DNA of 26,569 nucleotides from positions 1 to 26,569 of the forward strand of contig CALDLA010000176.1 of NCBI GenBank assembly GCA_937898415.1. Direction: 5' to 3'. The notes beneath the pieces are model-generated. The model saw only the letters and a list, made by a program, of their open reading frames with translations, had not been told where the DNA came from and searched no databases. Shown here in pieces: positions 15,021 to 23,340 of the stretch. Each line of letters starts with the position of its first letter. The first letter of the stretch is position 1. Origin of the DNA: an uncultured Prevotellaceae bacterium (GTDB taxonomy: Bacteria > Bacteroidota > Bacteroidia > Bacteroidales > Bacteroidaceae). Both the position numbers and the translations under genes were made by a program.

Positions 15021-15639
15021 TAAACAGATTAAGTTCTACATTATTGTCTTTTCCGTATGGATAAATTCCTTCTACGTATGCCTTTATCAACGAAGCATGA
15101 GACAGCGGTTTCTTTGCATTCTCCACATCAGCATTCGTATCATAGTCCAGTAAAACGATGGTCTTTGTTTTACTAGCCTCTCTCAGTCGTTCTATGATAT
15201 TTGCCACCTTATTCTCCAGCACCCATTTATAGGTAGGAATATAGATTTGCTTGCGAGCATCAATATAACCAAGAAGTTCAGTTCCATTTACACCTTTTCG
15301 ATGTCCCAAAGGTCTGCCAAACCGTCTGACTGTCCGTTTGATATTCTTCATTGTGTCATTCTTGAACATCTCGACATCCACATCACAACTCTCAAAAACC
15401 TTCAAGCCCTGCCAGATTGCTTCTACACAAGTAGCAGTATATCCTTCGCTAAATGGAACTGGTATGCCATAGTGAGGATAGAAGGGACTTAACTTAACAA
15501 GCCCATCTTTAGCACTGCTTGTCACATCTGCCAGTATCGCATTTGGATATTTCTTCAATATCGTTGCTGGCTTCTTTCGTTTTGATTCTACTATTATCAT
15601 TTTTCTGTGAAGTTCTTTTGAGACCATTACTACTATCAA
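14998..15639 (-). CDS. NADAR-like protein, possible ADP-ribosylation antitoxin
   Basis: The 213-residue protein shows a NADAR/YbiA-like pattern: LSPFYPHYGIPVPFS (from about residue 50), CVEAIWQGLKVF (71-82), then FGRPLGHRKG (107-116) and a Y/W-rich helix YKWVLENKV. NADAR proteins cleave N-glycosidic bonds of ADP-ribose-related compounds, and some remove ADP-ribose from guanosine bases as the antitoxin of DarT1-type toxins. Its direct overlap with a DarT-like gene fits that role. A downstream ATG at 15600 (MIIVESKRKK) gives a more family-like N-terminus than the one at 15639, so the true start is uncertain. Conserved catalytic residues need a structure-based alignment to confirm. Confidence 0.55.
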   Translation of the reverse strand: MIVVMVSKELHRKMIIVESKRKKPATILKKYPNAILADVTSSAKDGLVKLSPFYPHYGIPVPFSEGYTATCVEAIWQGLKVFESCDVDVEMFKNDTMKNIKRTVRRFGRPLGHRKGVNGTELLGYIDARKQIYIPTYKWVLENKVANIIERLREASKTKTIVLLDYDTNADVENAKKPLSHASLIKAYVEGIYPYGKDNNVELNLFNEYGEEK

Positions 15640-15644
15640 TAGTT

Positions 15645-18026
15645 CTATTTCTCAGCACCTTTTATTATTGACTTGAGTGCGTATTCTACTTTTTCCTTTT
15701 GAGTTCCTAACAGAATACATATTTTATCACTATATTCATAATTTCGTTGTTTTATATTTTGCATTATATTGTCAATCGTTTGTATTACTCTACAAAAGAC
15801 AGATGTAGCACAATGGTAATCAACATAATTTAAAAAGCCATATTCTTGTTTTATCATTTCGCAAACCTCCTCTCTTGAAAACAGAAAACCATCTAAACAT
15901 GAATGAATATAATCTTCATAATCAACTAGTATTTTAGCATTGCCATGATAATCCAAACTTTCTTCGCATCTATTAGGAATTATAATATCCGCAGTTCCTT
16001 CGAGGGTTTCAATTATGTCAGATGTACATAGACATTCCGGTAAATGTATTCGTTGTAATCGCTCACAATTTTCAAATGCCCCCAATCCTATATACTTCAC
16101 TGATTCTGGTATCATAACTGACCGTATAAATGGTACACAACTGAAAGCATAATCTCCGATGGTTTCTATTGTATCTGGAAGATAAATATCTAGGACATCA
16201 ATATCTGTATAAGACACCCAATCATGGTCATATTCATCCACATAATATTCTTCCCTTTTACCACGGCCTATTATTGCCCATTGAGGCTTTGTTCCTGCTA
16301 TTTTCCCTCTTTTGTAATCATATTTACATTCAAAGCTATATATTGCCTTCATTTCTATATTGTACAAAACACCATCTTCAAAATGAAGATATGGTGAATC
16401 TGCACTTATTGAGTATTTACAACCTAATCTTCCATTTATTTTCCTTAACGTTGGAGGAATAACCAAGTTTAGATCTGAACAACCATTAAAAGCCATATTG
16501 CCGATTGTTTCGACAGAACTTGGAATATGAAAGTCCGCTAACCTTGTACATTTTTCAAAAGCTCTATCTCCAATATAAGAAAGAGTCTGTGGACATATTA
16601 CAGAATTAAGATTTTGACAATAACGAAATGACCTATATCCAATTACTATAAGACTACTTGGTAGTTCGACATATTTTAAGCTAAAACAATGTTCAAACAC
16701 ACAACAATCTATTATTTTGACAGAATCTGGTAATGACACCTTTCTTAATGATTTACAATGGCTAAAAGCGGATATACCAATATAAGATAGAGAATTAGAA
16801 AAATGAATTTCTTTAAGACATTCGCAATCGGCAAAAGATTCATAGCCAACATATTTTACAGAATCTGGCATTTTTATCCTCTCTATTCGCATTCCGTCCC
16901 AAGAAACAGGAGACTCTAAAAATGGATTGTCATCTTCCTGTTTATGAGTCTCAGAGAAAGCCTTGTCACATATGATTATCGTTCCTTTTCTAATTTCGTA
17001 AAATGGAACATCTGCTCCTTTTAATAGTTTTCTCCCGTCTTTATTATAAATTGCGCCAAAATTATCTTCCCATGAATTGATTAAGTCATCCTCTGTCACT
17101 TTTGTATATAATCCAATGTTGGGTTCCTTAACACTAATAGACAAATTATCATCCATAAAAAGAATATCTTTATAAACTTTTATAAATGAGATAATTATAT
17201 CATTGTAATCATCATCTTTCAATTTCATTAATTCACCGAACAACTTGTTAGAGCCGAAATCAAGATAGTCTTCTTTCGAGAATAACAATCTATCTGATGT
17301 GCCATACTCTTGTAATAATTGAGGTTTAATTGAAATGGATTTCAAAGAAAGAAGTATGGATATGATAGGGAAATCATCAATATGCTCATCAAAATCATCT
17401 TCTGTTCTCTGTGGATGGCGGAAATCGGGAGAGCCAAGTTCGCGAGCCTTTTGACCTTTCATTGCTGGCACATACATTCCATCGTAATCGACGAGAACGA
17501 GGGTGCCGTCTTCACGAACCAATATATTATCAGGCTTCAAGTCGCCATGCGCGAATGGCTGAGGAATGAGCCACTGAGCCAATTGACTGAAACGATATGC
17601 CAGCATCTCAAGGGCATACTTGTCATCAAGATTCTCACGCAAATATTTGTCGAGTGTCTTGCCTTCTACCCAATCCATTAGCAATACAGGGAATTCTGTT
17701 TCCGTAGTCTGGTCTGTATCCACAAACAGTTCCTTATCCAAATATCTGATAGAAACGAGATAAGGTGACGAAACATCTTTCAACTCTTTAGTAATCAAAC
17801 GATAAGCCTCAGTTCGTCCTTCCTGTTCTTTAGTGAAGCACTTTACAGCGTAGAACTTTCCATTTCGCATATCCTTCATTTTGAAAACCTGTGCAAAATT
17901 TCCACCATTCATCACTGGTAGCCCATCATCACCCAATACCGGCCTCAAATAACTTAGTTCTTCAAAGTTATCCTCAGCCGACTTAATGGCTTCTATATAT
18001 TCTGATATCAATGGATAGCTTGTCAT
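15645..18026 (-). CDS. Ser/Thr kinase with BspA-type leucine-rich repeats
   Basis: The 793-residue protein has an N-terminal kinase domain of about 250 residues: a glycine-poor loop GGNFAQVFKMKD, YAVKCF (K62), the catalytic loop AHGDLKPDNIL (D162) and metal loop VDYDGM (D180). The C-terminal half has at least seven BspA-type LRR_5 units of the form LPDSVxxIxxxAFxxCxxLxxV (about residues 370-540, and again about 625-690), with a cysteine-rich flavour. There is no signal peptide, so the LRRs are cytoplasmic, unlike surface BspA. It ends in a helical tail (ICILLGTQKEKVEYALKSIIKGAEK). The kinase part is nearly identical to the other two kinases here, while the tail is unique and more AT-rich. The LRRs probably sense a ligand or recruit substrates. 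Confidence 0.88.
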   Translation of the reverse strand: MTSYPLISEYIEAIKSAEDNFEELSYLRPVLGDDGLPVMNGGNFAQVFKMKDMRNGKFYAVKCFTKEQEGRTEAYRLITKELKDVSSPYLVSIRYLDKELFVDTDQTTETEFPVLLMDWVEGKTLDKYLRENLDDKYALEMLAYRFSQLAQWLIPQPFAHGDLKPDNILVREDGTLVLVDYDGMYVPAMKGQKARELGSPDFRHPQRTEDDFDEHIDDFPIISILLSLKSISIKPQLLQEYGTSDRLLFSKEDYLDFGSNKLFGELMKLKDDDYNDIIISFIKVYKDILFMDDNLSISVKEPNIGLYTKVTEDDLINSWEDNFGAIYNKDGRKLLKGADVPFYEIRKGTIIICDKAFSETHKQEDDNPFLESPVSWDGMRIERIKMPDSVKYVGYESFADCECLKEIHFSNSLSYIGISAFSHCKSLRKVSLPDSVKIIDCCVFEHCFSLKYVELPSSLIVIGYRSFRYCQNLNSVICPQTLSYIGDRAFEKCTRLADFHIPSSVETIGNMAFNGCSDLNLVIPPTLRKINGRLGCKYSISADSPYLHFEDGVLYNIEMKAIYSFECKYDYKRGKIAGTKPQWAIIGRGKREEYYVDEYDHDWVSYTDIDVLDIYLPDTIETIGDYAFSCVPFIRSVMIPESVKYIGLGAFENCERLQRIHLPECLCTSDIIETLEGTADIIIPNRCEESLDYHGNAKILVDYEDYIHSCLDGFLFSREEVCEMIKQEYGFLNYVDYHCATSVFCRVIQTIDNIMQNIKQRNYEYSDKICILLGTQKEKVEYALKSIIKGAEK

Positions 18027-18035
18027 AACTTCTTA

Positions 18036-19811
18036 CTACTCCTCAATTAAACAATAATCATAATCTGGCAGAACCTCTTTATATTTATTTATCGAACCAC
18101 ACGGAACAAACACTTTTGCAGCTACTCTGTATTTACCTAATATCATGCCATCGACACATATTATAGAATTAGGAAAATGAATCGAATTTAAAAACCTTCC
18201 ATAAATAGATTTGAGGCGAATACTTTTAGTTCCTGACAAGATGTGAAGATCCTTCTCATCTCCCCAAAAAGAAATTAGCTCTTTGGAGTTGTTGCTATAA
18301 AGAGTGTTGTCAATTACTGTAAAAGAAGGAGATTTGCATATAACAATTAATTCCTTACTATTCATCCCTGCAAATGGATTCATTCCTATTGTCAATACAG
18401 AATCGGGTATAATTATTCTCTTTATACTACATTGATAAAATGCATAATCGTCAATCGATTCCACTCCAGAGGGAATAACAAACTCCTCACTATTACAAAA
18501 ACAAGTTATTAATCTTCTTTTGTCTTTTGTATATAAGGCGCTATTTTCAACAACAAAAAAGAGAGATTCACATATAATACTGTCGAGATTTCCACAAAAT
18601 GGATTCATCCCAATGTTTTGGACAGACGAAGGAATGGATATATATCCTTCTACAAACAAACCAAATGGTATTACTTCACCAGAATCTAAAACATCTTCGT
18701 GATAATCTTCATCTTCCCAATCTAAATCGTTAAAAGCATAATTACAAATGATTGTTGTTCCTTCCTTTATTTTGTAATTGGAAAGGTAATATCCCAATAC
18801 CGTTAATACCCGCAATCCGTCACTACTATAGACCACACTTTCCTCATCTTTTTTTCCAATCATAAGTTCATTTTCAGTGAAAGAATACATCTTTCTATCA
18901 AATGGAGGACATATGATTAGTTTATTATAAGATGTTATAGGTGCCTTTTTGCCTGACAATACTTCAATAAAGGAAGAAAATAGAAGTGAGAACTCTCTGT
19001 CATAAAGATAATTTAGCAAACTGAGAAAAGTATTACTATTTCTTAAATCCAAGAAATCATTTTCAGCTAAAAGCAATTTGTCAGATGAGTCACATTTACA
19101 CAACAATTTCTGATTAAGAGAGACTACCTTAAGGGAAAGCAGAATCAATATAAATGGGAAGTCATCGATGTGTTCATCGAAATCATTTTCTGTTCGTTGT
19201 GGATGACGAAAATCAGGGGAGCCAAGTTCGCGAGCCTTTTGGGCTTTCATGGCTGGCACATACATACCATCGTAATCAACAAGGACAAGGGATCCGTCAA
19301 AGCGAACTAAGATATTATCTGGTTTCAGGTCGCCATGAGCAAATGGCTGGGGAATGAGCCATTGAGCCAACTGGCTGAAACGATAAGCCAGCATCTCAAG
19401 GGCATACTTGTCATCAATGTTTTCACGTAGATACTTATCAAGTGTCTTACCTTCCACCCAGTCCATCAACAGCACAGGGAACTCCGTTTCTGTTGTCTGT
19501 TTTGTATCAACAAATAGTTCCTTATCCAAATATCGGATGGAAAGAAAATAAGGAGATGAGACTTTTCCCAATTCCAGCGAAATCTCACGATAAGCCTCTG
19601 CCCTTCCTTCTTGTTCTTTTGTAAAGCACTTCACGGCATAGAACTTTCCACTCTGCACATCCTTCATCTTAAAGACCACAGCAAAGTTACCGCTTGTCAT
19701 CACGGGTAGCCCATCATCACCCAATACCGGTCTAAGATAACTCAGTTTCTCGAAATTATCTTCTGCCGACTTGATGGCCTCAATATATTCTGATATGAGT
19801 GGATAGTTCAT
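18036..19811 (-). CDS. Ser/Thr kinase with shorter BspA-type LRR tail
   Basis: The 591-residue protein has the same kinase domain as its neighbours: SGNFAVVFKMKD, YAVKCF (K61), HGDLKPDNIL (D161) and VDYDGM (D179). From about residue 355 it carries BspA-like LRR_5 units (ISIPSSVQNIGMNPFCG, FVIPSGVESIDDYAFYQC, IIIPDSVLTIGMNPFAG) interleaved with strand pairs (VVENSALYTKDKRRLITCF, VIDNTLYSNNSKELISFW). It is cytoplasmic. One base separates its ATG from the stop of the ART-like gene and nine bases from the next kinase, so all are one operon. It is a paralogue by kinase-domain duplication. Confidence 0.88.
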   Translation of the reverse strand: MNYPLISEYIEAIKSAEDNFEKLSYLRPVLGDDGLPVMTSGNFAVVFKMKDVQSGKFYAVKCFTKEQEGRAEAYREISLELGKVSSPYFLSIRYLDKELFVDTKQTTETEFPVLLMDWVEGKTLDKYLRENIDDKYALEMLAYRFSQLAQWLIPQPFAHGDLKPDNILVRFDGSLVLVDYDGMYVPAMKAQKARELGSPDFRHPQRTENDFDEHIDDFPFILILLSLKVVSLNQKLLCKCDSSDKLLLAENDFLDLRNSNTFLSLLNYLYDREFSLLFSSFIEVLSGKKAPITSYNKLIICPPFDRKMYSFTENELMIGKKDEESVVYSSDGLRVLTVLGYYLSNYKIKEGTTIICNYAFNDLDWEDEDYHEDVLDSGEVIPFGLFVEGYISIPSSVQNIGMNPFCGNLDSIICESLFFVVENSALYTKDKRRLITCFCNSEEFVIPSGVESIDDYAFYQCSIKRIIIPDSVLTIGMNPFAGMNSKELIVICKSPSFTVIDNTLYSNNSKELISFWGDEKDLHILSGTKSIRLKSIYGRFLNSIHFPNSIICVDGMILGKYRVAAKVFVPCGSINKYKEVLPDYDYCLIEE

Positions 19812-19812
19812 A

Positions 19813-20445
19813 TTACACCTCCTCCATATATATTATTTTTCTTTGACCATTTTCAACCTTTGTTACTTTGAATCTTGTGCCTCTCTTAAATGTAACTTGA
19901 TTTTCATTTCCATGATTATGCAGTTTATACAAGCTCCTTGCATTAGAATTATGGCATTTAGGGGTTATAATATACATATTAGTATCTTTACCCCAATTAT
20001 CCTTTGTAGTAGTGATATAATGTGATGCTTCAAATATATCTTCAGTTTGGAAATCCACCCGATCGTCTGATGTGCAAAAGCGGTATAACACACCACCTTC
20101 ATCATATGCCGGACTTTTATCTAAAACGTTATCTAAGCCTTCACACATTTCAGGAATAGGACTATTCCTTTCATTGTAAGAATTCCATTTGAAAGCATAT
20201 GAAAGAAATCCCTCAAAACACATTAGCATGAGCATTTCATAATCCGTCAATCCTTTCAATACCAATTTTTTCTTTTTATCGGGTTTAATATGGTTATGTC
20301 TCTCGATATATCCTTTTTCGAGAAAATTAATATCTTCGTCTATGTTGGATGGAACTAATTCTCCCACTTCATTACGAACCATATGAATTCTTTTATGACT
20401 TTCTATATATCGCTTCTCTATATTCAATAATTCTTCTATAGTCAT
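19813..20445 (-). CDS. Small protein resembling ADP-ribosyltransferase exoenzymes, with an altered Glu motif
   Basis: The 210-residue protein has a helical N-terminus (residues 1-110) and a C-terminal half that follows the R-S-E layout of ADP-ribosyltransferase toxins: VLYRF with R122, a SHYITTT strand (S141, T145, T147), and ENQVTFKRGTRFKV. In that last motif the first Glu is E181, but the catalytic second Glu is replaced by Q183. The GTRFKV continuation is characteristic of the family. If the alignment is right the enzyme may be inactive, changed in chemistry, or act as a sensor; if not, it is simply unknown. It lies six bases after the first kinase and one base before the second. It has no signal peptide. 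Confidence 0.5.
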   Translation of the reverse strand: MTIEELLNIEKRYIESHKRIHMVRNEVGELVPSNIDEDINFLEKGYIERHNHIKPDKKKKLVLKGLTDYEMLMLMCFEGFLSYAFKWNSYNERNSPIPEMCEGLDNVLDKSPAYDEGGVLYRFCTSDDRVDFQTEDIFEASHYITTTKDNWGKDTNMYIITPKCHNSNARSLYKLHNHGNENQVTFKRGTRFKVTKVENGQRKIIYMEEV

Positions 20446-20451
20446 ACTTCT

Positions 20452-22722
20452 CTATTTTTGATTAATCATACAATCCCTTGACCAATAACACATATTTTCA
20501 TCAGCATATCCAAGTCTGATGTTTTCTTCATGGTAATCTTCAAAATCACAACTTCCATTGTCCCAATGATAGCTAACAAATGCAATTCCTCCCAAGTCTT
20601 TGATTTCAAAAAAACAGCATTGATCTATTTCTAACCTGTCGTAGTTGCTTATATATGTAGAATTTAGATACTTTTCTTTTACTAAATTTGTTAGATACGT
20701 GTCCTCATTATCAACACTATTTACTATCAAATTGTTATCTGACTTTGGGCATGAAACATGTTCTCCATTTAAATTAATATTGTGACCTGTTTTTGACCAC
20801 TTCCCATAATGCCATACCCATATGGTATTATCGTTTATTAATTCAAAATTCTCATGATACCCATAATTGTCTTTATATACAAATTGAGTTGACAATATGT
20901 TCTTTTTGAAAACATATACATTATAATTGCACTTCGTTTCTTTAATACCAAATTGATTAATACATTGAATTTCTGTTGGAGAAACACCGACTACAGTTTC
21001 TCCATATTGACTAAGCGGTCCTTCAAAATCAATTGGATATTCAGTACCGTCAATTGACAATAATATGTTTGTTTCATTTCTTTTGCATAATACAAATGAT
21101 TTGTTAATAACGATTTTTGCCCGTTGAGCCGTTTTCCGATAAGTATAGGGATTAATAAAATTATTTTTATCAAAACTATAAAACTTGTATTGGTAGTTGG
21201 CAAGTTCAAAGGTTATTATTCCCTCTTTATAGTCAACTATCCTATTGTAATCGGACGGAATTCTACATTCTTTTAATTTATTCAAATCCATCGCAAATAC
21301 AGAATTCTGTTCGTTTTTATAAACGATGAGTCTTAGTCGTGCATACTCATGTAAGTCCTTTAGAACACAAGGAATTATTTCTTTCATTTCTTTATTGAGC
21401 AAGCCATAATAATTACATTTTTTACATATTAAATAAAATTCTTCTCCAACCTCAATTGATTTTATTTCTTGATAAACACATTCTATGAGGATAGTATTAT
21501 CATCACTTATAACTCCATATCTATTTAACGCATCTTTAACTATAAAACGTGTTCTGAGTTTTCCAAACTTATACACTTGCTCGTACCAATGAACATGAGT
21601 TAAATTACATGGATATGAGATAATTGCTGCATTTTTATGTCCAAATATATCCCAGGAACCGTATTCATTGCTTATTATACAAGAAGAACTGCTTTTTAAT
21701 GTTCGATCCACAAAATCTACATATTTGTATTGAAGAGATAACAATTGTTGGTTTTCCTTATCATATAGGGAGTATATACCTTTCCCGATCGTATAAGGAA
21801 TCATTGGCAGAGGCACAGATAAGGGAATGCTATTATACAGTTGTGAAGGCAATCTCTTTTCATAATAGATTGTACAAAACAAAAAAGCATATCTATCAAT
21901 AATTCTGTTACCACTTGGAATAACATCTTTTAAAAATCTACAATCTTTTAAATTATAAAGATCGTTGGAGCCTATTAATAATCTATCTATCGCTCCATAT
22001 ACATCTAAATAATACGGATTAAATGATATAGCTTTGAGGGACAAAAGTATCAAAGCTATAGGGAATTCATCAATATGTTCATCGAAATCATTCTCTGTTC
22101 TTAATGGATGACGGAAATCGGGAGAGCCAAGTTCACGAGCCTTCTGGCCTTTCATGGCGGGCACATACATTCCATCATAATCAACGAGAACAAGCGTACC
22201 ATCTTCACGAACTAAAATATTATCAGGTTTCAGATCGCCATGAGCGAAGGGTTGGGGAATGAGCCACTGAGCTAATAGGCTAAAACGATATGCCAGCATT
22301 TCGAGCACATACTTATCATCAAGGTTCTCACGCAGATATTTATCGAGTGTCTTGCCTTCCACCCAATCCATCAGCAGCACAGGGAACTCCGTTTCCACAG
22401 TCTGGTCTGTATCCACAAACAATTCCTTATCCAAATAACGGATAGAAACAAGATAAGGTGATGATACATGTTCCAGTTCCTTTGCAATCTCACGATATGC
22501 CTCTGCACGTCCTTCCTGCTCTTTAGTAAAGCACTTTACCGCATAGAACTTCCCGTTCTGCTCATCCTTCATCTTAAAGACCACAGCAAAGTTACCACTT
22601 GTCATCACTGGCAGCCCATCATCCCCCAAGACAGGCCTCAGATAACTCAATTCTTCGAAGTTATCCTCTGCCGATTTAATGGCTTCTATATATTCAGATA
22701 TAAGCGGATAGTTCATAGGCAT
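20452..22722 (-). CDS. Ser/Thr kinase with WG-like repeat tail; first gene of the operon
   Basis: The 756-residue protein has a kinase domain with loop SGNFAVVFKMKD, K63 (YAVKCF), D163 in HGDLKPDNIL with K165 and N168, and D181 in VDYDGM. The tail from about residue 330 lacks LRRs. It has repeated strands resembling WG beta-repeats (NRYGVISDDNTILIECVYQEIKSI, CNYYGLLNKEMKEIIPCVLKDL), suggesting a beta-rich ligand- or substrate-binding region. It is cytoplasmic. The two other kinases begin MNYPLISEY/MTSYPLISEY, so the ATG at 22716 (MNYPL) is as likely as the one at 22722. The promoter -7 box is only 18 bases upstream of 22722, giving a very short leader. Confidence 0.85.
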   Translation of the reverse strand: MPMNYPLISEYIEAIKSAEDNFEELSYLRPVLGDDGLPVMTSGNFAVVFKMKDEQNGKFYAVKCFTKEQEGRAEAYREIAKELEHVSSPYLVSIRYLDKELFVDTDQTVETEFPVLLMDWVEGKTLDKYLRENLDDKYVLEMLAYRFSLLAQWLIPQPFAHGDLKPDNILVREDGTLVLVDYDGMYVPAMKGQKARELGSPDFRHPLRTENDFDEHIDEFPIALILLSLKAISFNPYYLDVYGAIDRLLIGSNDLYNLKDCRFLKDVIPSGNRIIDRYAFLFCTIYYEKRLPSQLYNSIPLSVPLPMIPYTIGKGIYSLYDKENQQLLSLQYKYVDFVDRTLKSSSSCIISNEYGSWDIFGHKNAAIISYPCNLTHVHWYEQVYKFGKLRTRFIVKDALNRYGVISDDNTILIECVYQEIKSIEVGEEFYLICKKCNYYGLLNKEMKEIIPCVLKDLHEYARLRLIVYKNEQNSVFAMDLNKLKECRIPSDYNRIVDYKEGIITFELANYQYKFYSFDKNNFINPYTYRKTAQRAKIVINKSFVLCKRNETNILLSIDGTEYPIDFEGPLSQYGETVVGVSPTEIQCINQFGIKETKCNYNVYVFKKNILSTQFVYKDNYGYHENFELINDNTIWVWHYGKWSKTGHNINLNGEHVSCPKSDNNLIVNSVDNEDTYLTNLVKEKYLNSTYISNYDRLEIDQCCFFEIKDLGGIAFVSYHWDNGSCDFEDYHEENIRLGYADENMCYWSRDCMINQK

Positions 22723-22739
22723 TTAATTATTGGATGCTG

Positions 22740-22747
22740 CAAATATA
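22740..22747 (-). promoter_or_regulatory. -7 element of the kinase/DarT operon
   Basis: Minus-strand TATATTTG (22747-22740) matches TAnnTTTG; the -33 position has only a T-rich match. It lies 18 bases before the ATG at 22722. It is probably the only promoter for the eight genes down to 11517, which are separated by at most nine bases or overlap. Confidence 0.6.
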
Positions 22748-22792
22748 CAACTTTTTTCTGAAAGAAAAAGGTTTTTCAATAAAAAAATGTTT

Positions 22793-22807
22793 TCACAAGG
22801 CTTGTGA
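22793..22807. promoter_or_regulatory. Shared palindromic operator, copy 2 (TCACAAGGCTTGTGA)
   Basis: Identical to 11492-11506. Its centre (22800) is 42 bases from the -7 element of the plus-strand gene at 22877 and 53 bases from the -7 element of the minus-strand kinase operon, a difference of one helical turn. It lies in a divergent intergenic region and could serve both sides. Confidence 0.7.
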
Positions 22808-22818
22808 TTCCTTTTTGC

Positions 22819-22849
22819 TTGGAGGATATTGGAATATGATATATCTTTG
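22819..22849 (+). promoter_or_regulatory. Promoter of the secreted-protein pair
   Basis: TATCTTTG at 22842-22849 is a consensus -7 box with TTG at 22819-22821, 20 bases upstream. The ATG at 22877 follows 27 bases later. Confidence 0.65.
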
Positions 22850-22876
22850 TGGCGTAATCTTTAAACAAAAAGAAGT

Positions 22877-23305
22877 ATGAAGAAGAAAATCTTGATTGGA
22901 GCGATGATGTGCTGGATGGCACTGAACGCACAGGCACAGTATCAGTATGACAGGGCACTGCCGTTGCCGACAGTAAATCTGTATGACACTGGAGTGATGA
23001 ATATGTATATGAGGGCATTGGCAGAGACGTCGGCCAGACGGCAGCAGCGCTATGAGGAGTACTCAGAGTTGGCTTTTAGTGCTTTCAACAACCGACAATG
23101 GAGCAGTGTTATAAGCTATGTCAATCAGGCCCTCAACACCATGTTCTATTGTGGTGAACTGTTCTATATTCGTGGTTATGCTTATGAACAACTCGGAAAA
23201 CTGAGAGCAGCCAAGAAGGACTACAAGGTGGGGAAGAAATACGATTGCGTAGAGGCTGCCCAGGCACTGGACGCTCTGAAGGCAAAAAGGAAGGCAAAGA
23301 GATAA
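22877..23305 (+). CDS. Secreted protein with a TPR-like region
   Basis: The 142-residue protein begins with a clear Sec signal peptide (MKKKILIGAMMCWMALNAQAQ, cleavage after AQA at about residue 20). Residues 62-130 resemble one and a half to two TPR units (AFSAFNNRQWSSVISYVNQALN, GELFYIRGYAYEQLGKLRAAKKDYKVGKKYD), and the tail is very basic (KAKRKAKR). It would act in the periplasm or at the envelope. It is divergent from the kinase operon and shares the palindrome at 22793. The second secreted gene follows after 35 bases, so the two are probably co-transcribed. Confidence 0.8.
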   Translation: MKKKILIGAMMCWMALNAQAQYQYDRALPLPTVNLYDTGVMNMYMRALAETSARRQQRYEEYSELAFSAFNNRQWSSVISYVNQALNTMFYCGELFYIRGYAYEQLGKLRAAKKDYKVGKKYDCVEAAQALDALKAKRKAKR

Positions 23306-23340
23306 CAAGAATAGTAACAATCAAAAAAACAGAAAGGATT

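Noticed and set aside
15645..18026. LRR proteins as BspA-type surface adhesins
   Set aside because: There is no signal peptide, and each has an N-terminal protein kinase domain with intact catalytic motifs, so they are cytoplasmic.
9682..22722. Prophage or integrative element
   Set aside because: No integrase, transposase, structural phage gene, relaxase or tRNA-derived attachment site is visible in or next to the island.
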